Source: Diplolepis rosae
Taxonomy: Eukaryota; Arthropoda; Insecta; Hymenoptera; Diplolepididae
Assembly: GCA_030998225.1 (NCBI GenBank)
Contig: JAPYXD010000686.1
Coordinates: 3,844,001 to 3,908,000, forward strand
Reading direction: 5' to 3'
Length of the DNA: 64,000 nucleotides
In this document: positions 1-8,753 of the stretch, in pieces
How positions within the stretch are numbered: position 1 is the stretch's first letter
Layout: the number at the start of each line of letters is the position of its first letter
Translations under genes and position numbers: made by a program
The notes under the pieces: model-generated
Seen by the model: only the letters and a program-made list of their open reading frames with translations
Database searches by the model: none
Told to the model about the DNA's origin: nothing

Positions 1-389
1 AATGTTGATAGAAACTTTATTATAATTTCTAGGTACGAAACCTATAGAAACGGGCGACGTTTGGACGATTCCTCCGTGTTACTTTTCCTCATTCTGAAAT
101 ACAGAAAATCGTGAGTTTCTTAGCCGTTCTTGTTCTTTAAATAAAGAATTAAAATTCGCGAAATTTTCTCCCTTCGTGCTACCCACTCAGGAAATTCGGA
201 GGTAAATTTTGCCAAAAACAGGGCAAAATTGCCATGAAAAATTCAGGAAAAGTCTTTTAGTAAAAATGGCAAATTCAAAGTTCGAAATAGAACTGAAGAA
301 GCGAAACTTTTGGCTCAATCAGACGAAAATTCGCGTTAAAATTATTTAAATATTAATAAAACCAAAACTCTAAGAGTCGAAATGTTTCA
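1..389 (+). repeat. 5' LTR, 3' part only
   Basis: This is the downstream part of the left LTR and begins at the window edge. It ends in TTTCA just before the primer site, as expected for an LTR ending in CA. It matches 11412-11802 with about four differences: a G/A substitution, a one-base A-run difference, one inserted G, and a CG/AG change. The LTR start and any target duplication are outside the window. Confidence 0.9.
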
Positions 390-391
390 AC

Positions 392-414
392 TGGCGCCCA
401 ACGTGGGGCTCGAA
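392..414 (+). promoter_or_regulatory. Primer binding site, tRNA-Lys(CTT)
   Basis: The 23 bases starting TGGCGCCCAACGTGGGG lie two bases after the LTR end. They are complementary over their whole length to the 3' end of animal tRNA-Lys(CTT) including CCA, as I recall that tRNA. Osvaldo-type gypsy elements use a Lys primer. Confidence 0.85.
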
Positions 415-1264
415 GGTTCTTGAATTCGAAAATTTCGCGAAAATCTGAAAATTTTATGTTGGGAAATAATATATGTACTCTTATACCGGGTGGTCATTTC
501 AAGCACGATCTTGACGTTTCGTCCGGTATTCCTGGTGAAATTGTCGTTGTTTTGAGTCCAAAATAATTTGCCATCTTGTGCATGAGTTTTATTTCAGTTT
601 AAAATATATTATAAAGGTGAAGAAAAATAGATTCACCTCCAAAATCCTGGTGTCAACAGTCAAGAGTCAGCTTGACGTCACTCAGCTGACTTTGACGTTT
701 GACGCTGTGTGTTAGCACGTGTTGCCATGGAGTGAGCGCGAAGGTGAATGCCCTGGACAGTAAACAAGGAGACAAATAGGTCTCACCTTAAATAAGCAAG
801 CATAGGAAATAATACTTCAATTTAAAATTATATTCTTCTCGATTTCGAAATAAATTCTCTATTCCAGATTAAATAAGATCTGACAGGGAATAAAAATTGA
901 AATTGATAAGTTTTCCTTTTGTTCACCATTAATTAATTATCAATGTTAAATGGTCATAAATATTTTTTTTTTGGTCAATAAATTTATCAATTTGAATTAG
1001 ATGCGAGATTGGTTTTAATTTATTCTGTTTTTTTAAAATGAGAGTTTTATTTTCATTTAATTTGTGATTTTTTTTGGGTAATGATTTAATTACAATAAAT
1101 TACGTTGATGAATTGTCCAAAACCAGGACACCCAATTAACATTTAATTTAGTTTCTTTTGAGTATCGTGATCGTAAAACACTCAATTTGTAAATTACCAT
1201 TTATTTAATATAAATATATGAAATACCAAAATTCTTGTTTCGTCTTCCAAAATTTAATTTCAAA
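415..1264 (+). other. Untranslated leader of the LTR retrotransposon
   Basis: About 850 bases between the primer site and gag hold no long reading frame. The segment is AT-rich from about 790 onward. Candidate splice donors exist (for example AAG/GTGAAG near 616) that could pair with acceptors at 7330 or 8047, but nothing proves their use. Confidence 0.5.
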
Positions 1265-3067
1265 ATGGCCAACTCAAGCGAAGCAAATAGAAGAATATTT
1301 AAACAATCTCAATCAATGATGGCTAACAGCTTTAACATGGGCGAGTTATTAAGAGATACGACCCAGCTGCTAACCGGAAATTGTAACGTTTCAGATGGCC
1401 AAAATGAGGCATTAGATTTGTCGGTAAATGAAAGAAACGTATCACGTGAATCAATAGATACTGAATCTCTTTGTTCCTCTTTACGCGTTGACGAATTTGT
1501 AGATTCGGATGAGGAGGATATTGCTGATATAGACCAAATGTTGCTCAAGCTTAAATCCATTGGCGTTAAAATTAAGAGCGTAGCAAATAATCAGGCGAAA
1601 GTGATAAATAAGGTTAAAAGGAATTCGCAAAAGATATCCGAATTAAAAAACGATACGGCGAAGAAATTTAACGAATTTACAGGCTTAATTGTTGATCGGA
1701 TGGATAGCTCCGAACAAATTCAAAAAGCCGAATGCATGTATAAAAATTTAGAATTAGAGAAAAATATAAAACAAGTAGAGGCGAAAGTGAATACCCTAGG
1801 TGAAACTTCCGAGGAACTTCACTGCTTAAGTGGAGATTTAATCGCAAAAAAAATGGTACACGAAAAAAGAATTAAAAACCTGGAAGACCACCAGTATGTT
1901 TTAGAAAGTAAACTGCAGAAAAACCTGGGCAGTTCCTCGGCAGTCTCACCATGGATAAACAAATATCCTATGCCTAAATTCTCAGGGCATAAGCGCGAAA
2001 GGCCTATGCGATTTTTAAGGGATTTTGAGCGTTACATAAGCGTCATAGACATAAGCACTAATGATTTTAATTATATCATATACGCCTGCTTAGAGGGCAT
2101 TGCGAGAGAATGGTGGGAACTAGTCTCTCAAAACGATGAAAATATCAATACTTTTAGAGATAAGTTTATTAAAAAATACTGGAATGAAAATGTATGCTTC
2201 CAGATTAGCTCAGAGTTGCAATTTGGAAGATTCATCCCCAATAACAATTTATCCAGAGCCGAGTACGCTATAAAATTGATAAATAACGCTAAGGACTTGA
2301 TCCCACCACCCTCAGAAAGCGAAATTGTGGCAAAACTGTCTAGGCATTTTCACGATGACATAAGGACTGCCATTATTATTAGAAATATTAAAACTTTTGA
2401 ACAGTTGATGGAACTGCTTGATGCTTTTGATCAAGCAGGCCCATCCAATGCCAATCCTGGCAATAACAGCCACAACTTGGCTCAAAATCATAGGTCTTAT
2501 CCAAATGTATACGGAGAGACGTTATTTTCCATTCGAAGTAACTTTAGAGATCGTGATTTTGGCTCAAATTCCGGTAGAAATAATTTTGGAGCAACAGCAA
2601 AGTTTGCCCAACAAAATAGAAATCTCAATTATAATCGTGGGCAGGGCTTCGCCGGGAATAATTATCGAAACGATAATTTTTCTTTCCCTAATAACGTGGC
2701 TCGTTTCGAAGGGCACCATAATGCTCCCACGAGCCGCCCTGGCACTAACCTGGCTCACGATCATAATAATAGGCGTGATACGCATGATAGAAATTTTAAT
2801 CCTAGGCAAAATGGCAATGGATATGTCCAAAACGGCGTATACCACCGTCGAGAAAATGTTGGTCCCCCGAATACGGCCGCCTATGAATCCGGACGATCTC
2901 AAGGCGTGAGCGGACAGGAGGGAATGCGAAAGGTGCGGGTGGTTGCTAGCGCGCCAAGCGTAATACAAGGGCGCAGCAACGAGAATTTAAATACAGTAAA
3001 GAATTGTGAACCGGAGAATTCGATTTCTCCGATAATCATCGAAACATGTCAAAGCCAGGGAAACTAG
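1265..3067 (+). CDS. gag: Gag polyprotein of the LTR retrotransposon
   Basis: The structural protein that forms the virus-like particle. The frame is open further upstream, but the first ATG is at 1265 (MANSSEANRR), so I start there, giving about 600 residues. The N-terminal third is acidic then Lys/Glu-rich and probably coiled coil. The middle (about 235-400) matches the retrotransposon gag core, with PMPKFSG and a REWW motif. There is no CCHC zinc knuckle. Instead the C-terminal ~170 residues are rich in Asn, Arg and Gly, which could serve for RNA binding. The frame is intact and overlaps pol by 22 bases in the -1 phase, consistent with frameshift expression of pol. Confidence 0.85.
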   Translation: MANSSEANRRIFKQSQSMMANSFNMGELLRDTTQLLTGNCNVSDGQNEALDLSVNERNVSRESIDTESLCSSLRVDEFVDSDEEDIADIDQMLLKLKSIGVKIKSVANNQAKVINKVKRNSQKISELKNDTAKKFNEFTGLIVDRMDSSEQIQKAECMYKNLELEKNIKQVEAKVNTLGETSEELHCLSGDLIAKKMVHEKRIKNLEDHQYVLESKLQKNLGSSSAVSPWINKYPMPKFSGHKRERPMRFLRDFERYISVIDISTNDFNYIIYACLEGIAREWWELVSQNDENINTFRDKFIKKYWNENVCFQISSELQFGRFIPNNNLSRAEYAIKLINNAKDLIPPPSESEIVAKLSRHFHDDIRTAIIIRNIKTFEQLMELLDAFDQAGPSNANPGNNSHNLAQNHRSYPNVYGETLFSIRSNFRDRDFGSNSGRNNFGATAKFAQQNRNLNYNRGQGFAGNNYRNDNFSFPNNVARFEGHHNAPTSRPGTNLAHDHNNRRDTHDRNFNPRQNGNGYVQNGVYHRRENVGPPNTAAYESGRSQGVSGQEGMRKVRVVASAPSVIQGRSNENLNTVKNCEPENSISPIIIETCQSQGN

Positions 3068-6000
3068 ATAGCCCTGGGCAGTTAAATTTGAATACGTTAG
3101 AGGCAATCCCAGGGTCTAATATTATAGAAAGACCTCTAGATTTAGATGTAAGAAAAGATTTATTGGAAAATGAGAATTGCGAAATTATTAAAAAAGTCGA
3201 TAAGTGCCCAAACATTTTTGTGAAAATTCAGGGCATTAAAACAGATGCACTTATCGACACAGGTAGCGAAGTAACATGTATTTCAGAAGATTTCTTTGAA
3301 AACAATAAAAATAAATTAAAAAATTGTAAAGTCTTGCCAATCGTCGGCACAAGCGTTGTAGGTGCCACAGGTGTTAAACCGATTAAATTAAAGCATCAAT
3401 TATATGCAGATTTAAATGTAAATAATGAAACGTATTCTTGCGTGTTTGTTATAGTTCCAAAATTGAACAAAAATTGTATTCTGGGAATAGATGTGCTTAA
3501 GAAGTTGAAAGGAAGGATCAACATAGAAGGAAATTATGTAATACTACGACATGAAGATAAAGAATTGAAAATTGAATTTATTAAGGATGAAGAAAAATGT
3601 ATTCGGGTAATCCACGAAATAAACATGGAGCCCAGCGAAAATTTAACAGATAATGATCCACAAGACTTCGCAGATGAAATCAATTATCCAGAGAAATATG
3701 AAGAATTTCGCAACGTGAAAGAATACGATAGAATAGAAGATAAATACTGTATATCCGATGCAGAAATGGAAGAAAAAGTGGCGAAATGCGAGCTGCTCAA
3801 CGGCGAGGAGAAGAAGAAGTTCTGGGAGGTTTTAAAGAAATATAGAGACATATTTTCAAAGAAACCCGGACGGATTTCGATATACGAACACGTATTAAAA
3901 ATAAAAGATGATAAACCTTTTATAATTAAAACATACCCAATTCCAATGAAGTTAAGGAGCCTGGTTACAACTGAACTGGACAATTTACTGGAACTAGGAA
4001 TTATTCTTATATCTAATAGTCAATATATAAACCCACTAGTGACCATTTTAAAAAAGGATGGAAGCGTCAGGATATGCCTAGATGCTCGCAAATTAAACGA
4101 GATCATGATTAACGATTATGAATGCGCAGAACCTACTGAGGTGCTTTTCTAGAGGTGTGGCGGAAGTAAAATAATGTCAACAATGGATCTAACCAGCAGT
4201 TTTTGGCAAATTCCACTAGCTGAGGAATCAAAAAAATATACGGCATTTTTACACGAAGGTAAATGTTACGAATTTTGCGTAACGCCCTTTGGCCTAAAAA
4301 CTAGTACAGCAGCACTGGTTAGAGCCCTGGATTTTGTCCTAAACGGTTTAGGGAATTTTTATTTAACCTTTATCGACGACATTTTCTGTGCCTCTGAAAA
4401 CGTGCACCAACATCTGCGACATTTGGAGCTACTTTTCCATAGATTGATGGAAAATAATCTAACAATCAATCTGGAAAAATCTCATTTTTTCAGATCTGAA
4501 GTTAAATTCCTGGGACATATTTTGACGGCCACGGGTATAAAACCGGACCCAGAGAAAATAGAAACTATTCAAAATTTTTCAATACCACGAAATTTAAAAG
4601 AATTACGTGGATTTCTGGGTTTAATTAACTTTTATACAAAATTTTCTAAAAATCATGCTGCGGAAATTGTTCCACTTCTGGAGCCATTGAAAAAAGGAGT
4701 GAAATGGTCCTGGAACGACAATATGGAACAAGCTTTCAACAGGATTAAACTTCTTTTTAGCAGCTCTGTTTTATTGAACTATCCAGACATAACAAAACCT
4801 TTCTATCTGCAAACTGATGCCAGTGACGTGGCATTGGGTGCCGTTTTGTTCCAGCTCGACGCAGATGGAAATCCCAGCCCCATCATTTATGCCAGCCGGA
4901 CCTTAAAGGGCGCTGAACTGGCATACTACACCACAGAAAAGGAGCTGTTGGCGATAGTTTGGGCCCTCCAAAAATTTCGATCGTACATAATGGGTGGAAG
5001 AATAGTTATCAGGACTGACCACAAGGCGTTGACATTCCTGAAAATATGTAGACTTCTCAGTGGTAGACCAACCAGATGGACAATGGCTATCCAAGACTAT
5101 GATATCTTGATAGAATATGGTCCTGGTAAAAGTAATTCGGTGGCAGACACTTTAAGTCGCCTACCTGAAAAGGAAAATGCGTCCAAAATGGCCAATAAAG
5201 ATGGCAAAATTATTTTATATGCTCTGGCAAAAAGGGCGTCATCAAACTTGCGAAATCGGCTGCAAAATTTTGCACAAGAGCAAAAACTGGACCCTATGTT
5301 GGCACAAAAAATTAAAGACGTAGAAGAAAGGAAACCCACGAAATATGAGATACGTGATGATCTTTTATATCTTGTAAGTGGAGAAAATAAGCGATTATGC
5401 TTAACAAAAGGCATCATCCATGATATAATCGACGAATGTCATGAAATGTATGCCCATATAGGCCCTTTAAAGGTCATTAAAATGCTAAATGATTTTTTCT
5501 ATTACCCTAAACTGGCAAAAATAGTCAGGCAACGCCTAGCCAGCTGTGACTCTTGCCAGAGAAACAAAGTAACAAATCAGACTTGTTTCTCTGAAATGAA
5601 AAATTATTTGCCCGAAAGGCCAAATGAAATTTTATCTATAGATTTCTATGGGCCATTACCCGCATCAAAAGGTGGATTCAAATACATTTTATCCACCATC
5701 GATGCCTTCTCCAAATATGTGGTTTTATACCCTTTGAGACGAGCCAATACGAAAGCCGTCATGAACAAATTAAAAAAGGACCATTTTCCAAAATATGGAA
5801 AACCGTCTAAAATAGTAACGGACCATGGAACGCAATTTACGTCTCCGGTGTGGTCAGAATTCTTAAAAGAAGAAGAAATACAGCCTGTTTTCTCTTCAAT
5901 AAGGCATCCCCAGAGCAATATAGTGGAGAGAATCCACAGAGAATTGTCCAGATTTTTCAGATCCCTCATTGGAGAAAATCACGGATCGTGGTGGAGCTGG

Positions 6001-6498
6001 ATAAACATTATTCAAAGCTGTATGAATGAGACTTGTCATGAGACTACTGAGTTCACTCCAATTGAATTACATCTAAATAAAAAACCCAAGCGAGCCTGGG
6101 AAAACTGGCTTAATTTTCCCCCAAATAATTCAAAAATTAGCTATGAGAGGAAACTGGAAATGGCCAAGGACAATATTTCCAGAAAAGGAAAAGACAGGGC
6201 TTCAAAGTTCAATGAAGCTCATCGGTTAACAACGCTAAAAGAAGGAGATAATGTGCTAGTTAAAGCCATAAATGAATCCGATCCAAAACGAAAAATTCTA
6301 TAAAAATTCCTACAAATTTATGAGGGACCATATGAAATAAAAAAACAGGTTAGACCTGGTACATTTATCCTGTGGAACCCCGAATCCAAAGATGAAAGAG
6401 GGATGTTCCACACTCAAGACGTGAAAATTTACAAAAAGAGAGAACACGACTCCGAAGAAAATGAAGAAACCGAAATAATTAATGTCGGGAAAGAATGA
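3046..6498 (+). pseudogene. pol: Pol polyprotein: protease-RT-RNase H-integrase, two in-frame stops
   Basis: One reading phase runs from the ATG at 3046 to TGA at 6496-6498, broken only by TAG at 4150-4152 (probably from a Gln codon) and TAA at 6301-6303. The aspartic protease has IDTGSE with Asp at residue 71. The RT follows, with ICLDARKLNE before the first stop, then MDLTSSFWQIPL, FGLKTS and FIDD as the catalytic motif (usual YxDD). RNase H has LQTDASDVALGAVL and RTDHKALTF. The integrase shows an HHCC zinc site (CDSCQ) and the acidic triad in SIDFYGP, VTDHGTQF and NIVERIHREL. After the second stop the phase continues through a YEGPYE motif, the C-terminal integrase module. The two nonsense codons make this copy defective unless read through. 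Confidence 0.92.
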
Positions 6499-7073
6499 CT
6501 ACGTCATTCACATGTTGTACATAGGTATTTAAGAGTAGCTATAAGTACGACTGAGTGAGCTTAGAATAACCAATTACAATTAAACATACACTAAAAACTT
6601 CAATTAATACTTCACCTTTACTTGTAATATTTAGCCTATAGAGAGGGACCATGTTGAAATTAAGGGTGAATTATTGGATGTGAAAAAGAAGGTCATGGAA
6701 AATATGAAAATTAAACCAAAAACACTAATAATCTTAAGATCGGCCAAATATGACAGTGCCCATTTATGATTGTGTGGACATAAGAGATACTCTAATTACT
6801 GCTAATAATTAAGCAGATAGATTTAAGATTCGTGTAAAATGCGCAAATTTAGTACGATAAGCAATACAATTAAGAAGTTAAATAAATGTTTTAGGTTGCT
6901 GATGAGTTGGCTATCTTGAGATTTGTTGAAGGTCGCGTCAAAAATGAAAGAAATAAAAATAATACAAGAAATGACGAAAACAAGTAGAAAAGAGAAAAAA
7001 GTTTCGTTTCTCTTTCCTGTTGGTTGTCACTTTTATATAAAAACAAATTGAAGTCCTAAAGGACAAATATCAT
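6499..7073 (+). other. Non-coding spacer between pol and accessory genes, with a candidate polypurine tract
   Basis: No coding sequence is recognised. A purine-rich run, AGAGAGGGACCA near 6640, is followed by TGTTGAAATT, which resembles a polypurine tract plus LTR start. If it were the true start, the 3' LTR would be about 5.1 kb and would contain the accessory genes. That is unusual but not excluded, because the left LTR is cut by the window edge. Confidence 0.4.
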
Positions 7074-7320
7074 CATGACATATCTCACACTTTACCCTCG
7101 CAATAGTTTGCGTCGACAGAAGCGTTCCTATGAGCAACTCATTCGAAGGCGGCAAGAAGCCTTGTAAAGATCTAGGTGTGACACGTCCGACAATCAATAC
7201 TGGTAAGCAAAAGAACCTTTTGAATTCGTGTTTTTTTCTTTGCATGCTCCCCACCTTTCGGGAACAGCGCGTATATAAGTGGGTGTTTAAGCACGTATAT
7301 GCCCCTCATATCTTAAATTA

Positions 7321-7330
7321 CCCTTTTCAG
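7321..7330 (+). other. Candidate 3' splice site before accessory frame 1
   Basis: A pyrimidine-rich stretch ends in CCCTTTTCAG eight bases before the ATG at 7338. Upstream donors GTAAAG (7172) and GTAAGC (7203) would define a 130-160 base intron. Splicing from the leader would instead give a subgenomic mRNA, as for env genes of insect retroviruses. Inference from sequence only. Confidence 0.5.
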
Positions 7331-7337
7331 AACGAAA

Positions 7338-7798
7338 ATGTCAAGTGGCAAGGACAGGCAAATACAATGTAGGGATTTTGGCATCCAGTTAAGCCAAAAT
7401 CACCTCGCCGCGCACCTCAGGGAGCATGAAGTAAAAAGTAAGGAGCTCTACGCAGTCTCGGAGGAGCGTAGCTACGCGCGGACCACCCTTAAAAAAAAAG
7501 AAGGACACGCAACTGGAGTGTACAAACGGGCAAGTTTGGGCCTATCGGAAAGGGTGGCGTCATGAAGCATGTCGCCATTAAATACCCTTCAGAAGCTTGC
7601 CTGAGGCAATTAGAAGACCTCCGGCAGCGCCCTACCATTTCGGCTTTCGAGGACGTAACCTCGAAACTCAAAAAAAGCTTCTGCGCGAAGTTGCTGGACA
7701 TCGTCAAGGAACAGGCAAGATACGACCTTCTATATAAAAAGGTGGACGGTCAGGTGTACGCCAGAATTTATGGCCCCGAATTTGAGCCGCTCCAATAA
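7338..7798 (+). CDS. Accessory protein 1, finger-like motif, frameshifted at an A-run
   Basis: I do not recognise this protein. Two overlapping frames, 7338-7565 and 7562-7798, meet in an ATGA overlap. The second frame stays open upstream to the nine-A run at 7491-7499, so a single -1 shift at that run would give one product of about 150 residues. The N-terminal part has a degenerate C2H2-like pattern (one Cys, then HLAAHLREH with H-x3-H). The C-terminal part is helical and charged and ends ARIYGPEFEPLQ. The A-run could be a mutation, an assembly error or a programmed -1 slip site (A AAA AAA). It sits between pol and the Tudor gene, where env would be, and follows a good splice acceptor. Confidence 0.6.
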
Positions 7799-8035
7799 AC
7801 CGAATTTTATAGAACTGGTTCTGTTTAATTTGTACTGATCCTGATTTTTCTTCCCACCCGCATGACCTCGTTGTCCTTTTTTCCTCCAGGATATTCTTTC
7901 CTCCCCTTTTTTCTCTTTGCTGGCTCAAGGGATGTATTGTTTGTTGCTAGAGTCGTTTAGTGCTCTGAATGGGAACCTCGTCGTATGTCCATCCTTCCAT
8001 GGATAGGCACCCTCCGGGTGCCTCTTTCAACCCGA

Positions 8036-8047
8036 CGTTTTTTTTAG
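8036..8047 (+). other. Candidate 3' splice site before the Tudor frame
   Basis: ACGTTTTTTTTAGG is a pyrimidine tract followed by AG, 14 bases before an ATG at 8062 and 28 before the ATG at 8076. It could deliver the Tudor frame on its own spliced mRNA. Confidence 0.4.
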
Positions 8048-8075
8048 GCACATTCAACAAGATGGCGACGCAAAT

Positions 8076-8753
8076 ATGGACAGGAACCGAGGGGGAATTA
8101 GCCACGGAACAAAACCAGATACCCCCCAGGACTTGGAGGCAGGCCAGTGCTATCAGGTTCTGTCCCTGTCGGCATACAGCCCATCCGACTTCACAGCCAG
8201 ACGGCGCGATAACCAGGAGAAATATCTATCCCTCATGAGTGAACTGCGCGAAGTTTACTCAACCAAACCACTCTGGCTAAAACTCCGAGATGAGGATATT
8301 TCCAGGCACATTCCGGTGGCCTACATAAGCGAAGACGACTGGATCGGCCGGGGGTACATCACCATGGAGCTGGGTGATAATCAATGTGTCATCCACGATC
8401 CAGATGATAGGTCCTTCGATTTCATTGATGTGGGCAACATTTTCCGCTTAGGCGTTGATCATGCATCGGTGCCTTCATTCAGCTCCAGGATGGCCGTGGC
8501 CAGTGTTCGGCCCAGGGATGGGCAGATGTGGAATCGGCAGGTCTGCTCGGCCATAAAAGAGAGGATTATGAGCTCTCCCCTCTTCGTTCAGGTGGAATTA
8601 GTCCGCGAAGAGTTTGTCGTGGTCCAGGCCAGGTGTGAAGCAGGCGGTTTCTTTTTGGATGCATGGTTGGCTTTCAACAATTTCGGTCGACTCAGCAGCA
8701 ATAGAGCAACTTTGTATCCATACCTCGACGAGGAACAGGATGTCCTTCAATAA
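8076..8753 (+). CDS. Extended-Tudor domain protein carried by the LTR retrotransposon
   Basis: A 225-residue open frame with the order of an extended Tudor domain. It starts with a beta segment (QCYQVLSLSAYSPSDF) and a helix (LSLMSELREVY). The Tudor core (VAYISEDDWIGRGYI, CVIHDP, FDFIDVGNIFRL) follows. The SN-like half continues with SFSSRMAVASVRP, MWNRQVC and LFVQVELV. In host Tudor proteins this fold binds dimethyl-arginine of Piwi proteins. Here the conserved DYG is DVG, so one aromatic-cage Tyr is missing and methyl-arginine binding is uncertain. The ATG at 8076 has a weak context; an ATG at 8062 with a better context opens another frame of 59 residues. An AATAAA lies at 8771. The identification comes from pattern recognition; a profile search would settle it. 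Confidence 0.75.
   Translation: MDRNRGGISHGTKPDTPQDLEAGQCYQVLSLSAYSPSDFTARRRDNQEKYLSLMSELREVYSTKPLWLKLRDEDISRHIPVAYISEDDWIGRGYITMELGDNQCVIHDPDDRSFDFIDVGNIFRLGVDHASVPSFSSRMAVASVRPRDGQMWNRQVCSAIKERIMSSPLFVQVELVREEFVVVQARCEAGGFFLDAWLAFNNFGRLSSNRATLYPYLDEEQDVLQ

Noticed and set aside
2418..2968. Alternate frames inside gag
   Set aside because: Shadows of the gag frame; no domain.
7969..8238. Frame 7969-8238 as a separate gene
   Set aside because: Overlaps the Tudor frame in another phase; only its internal ATG at 8062 is of interest as an alternative start.
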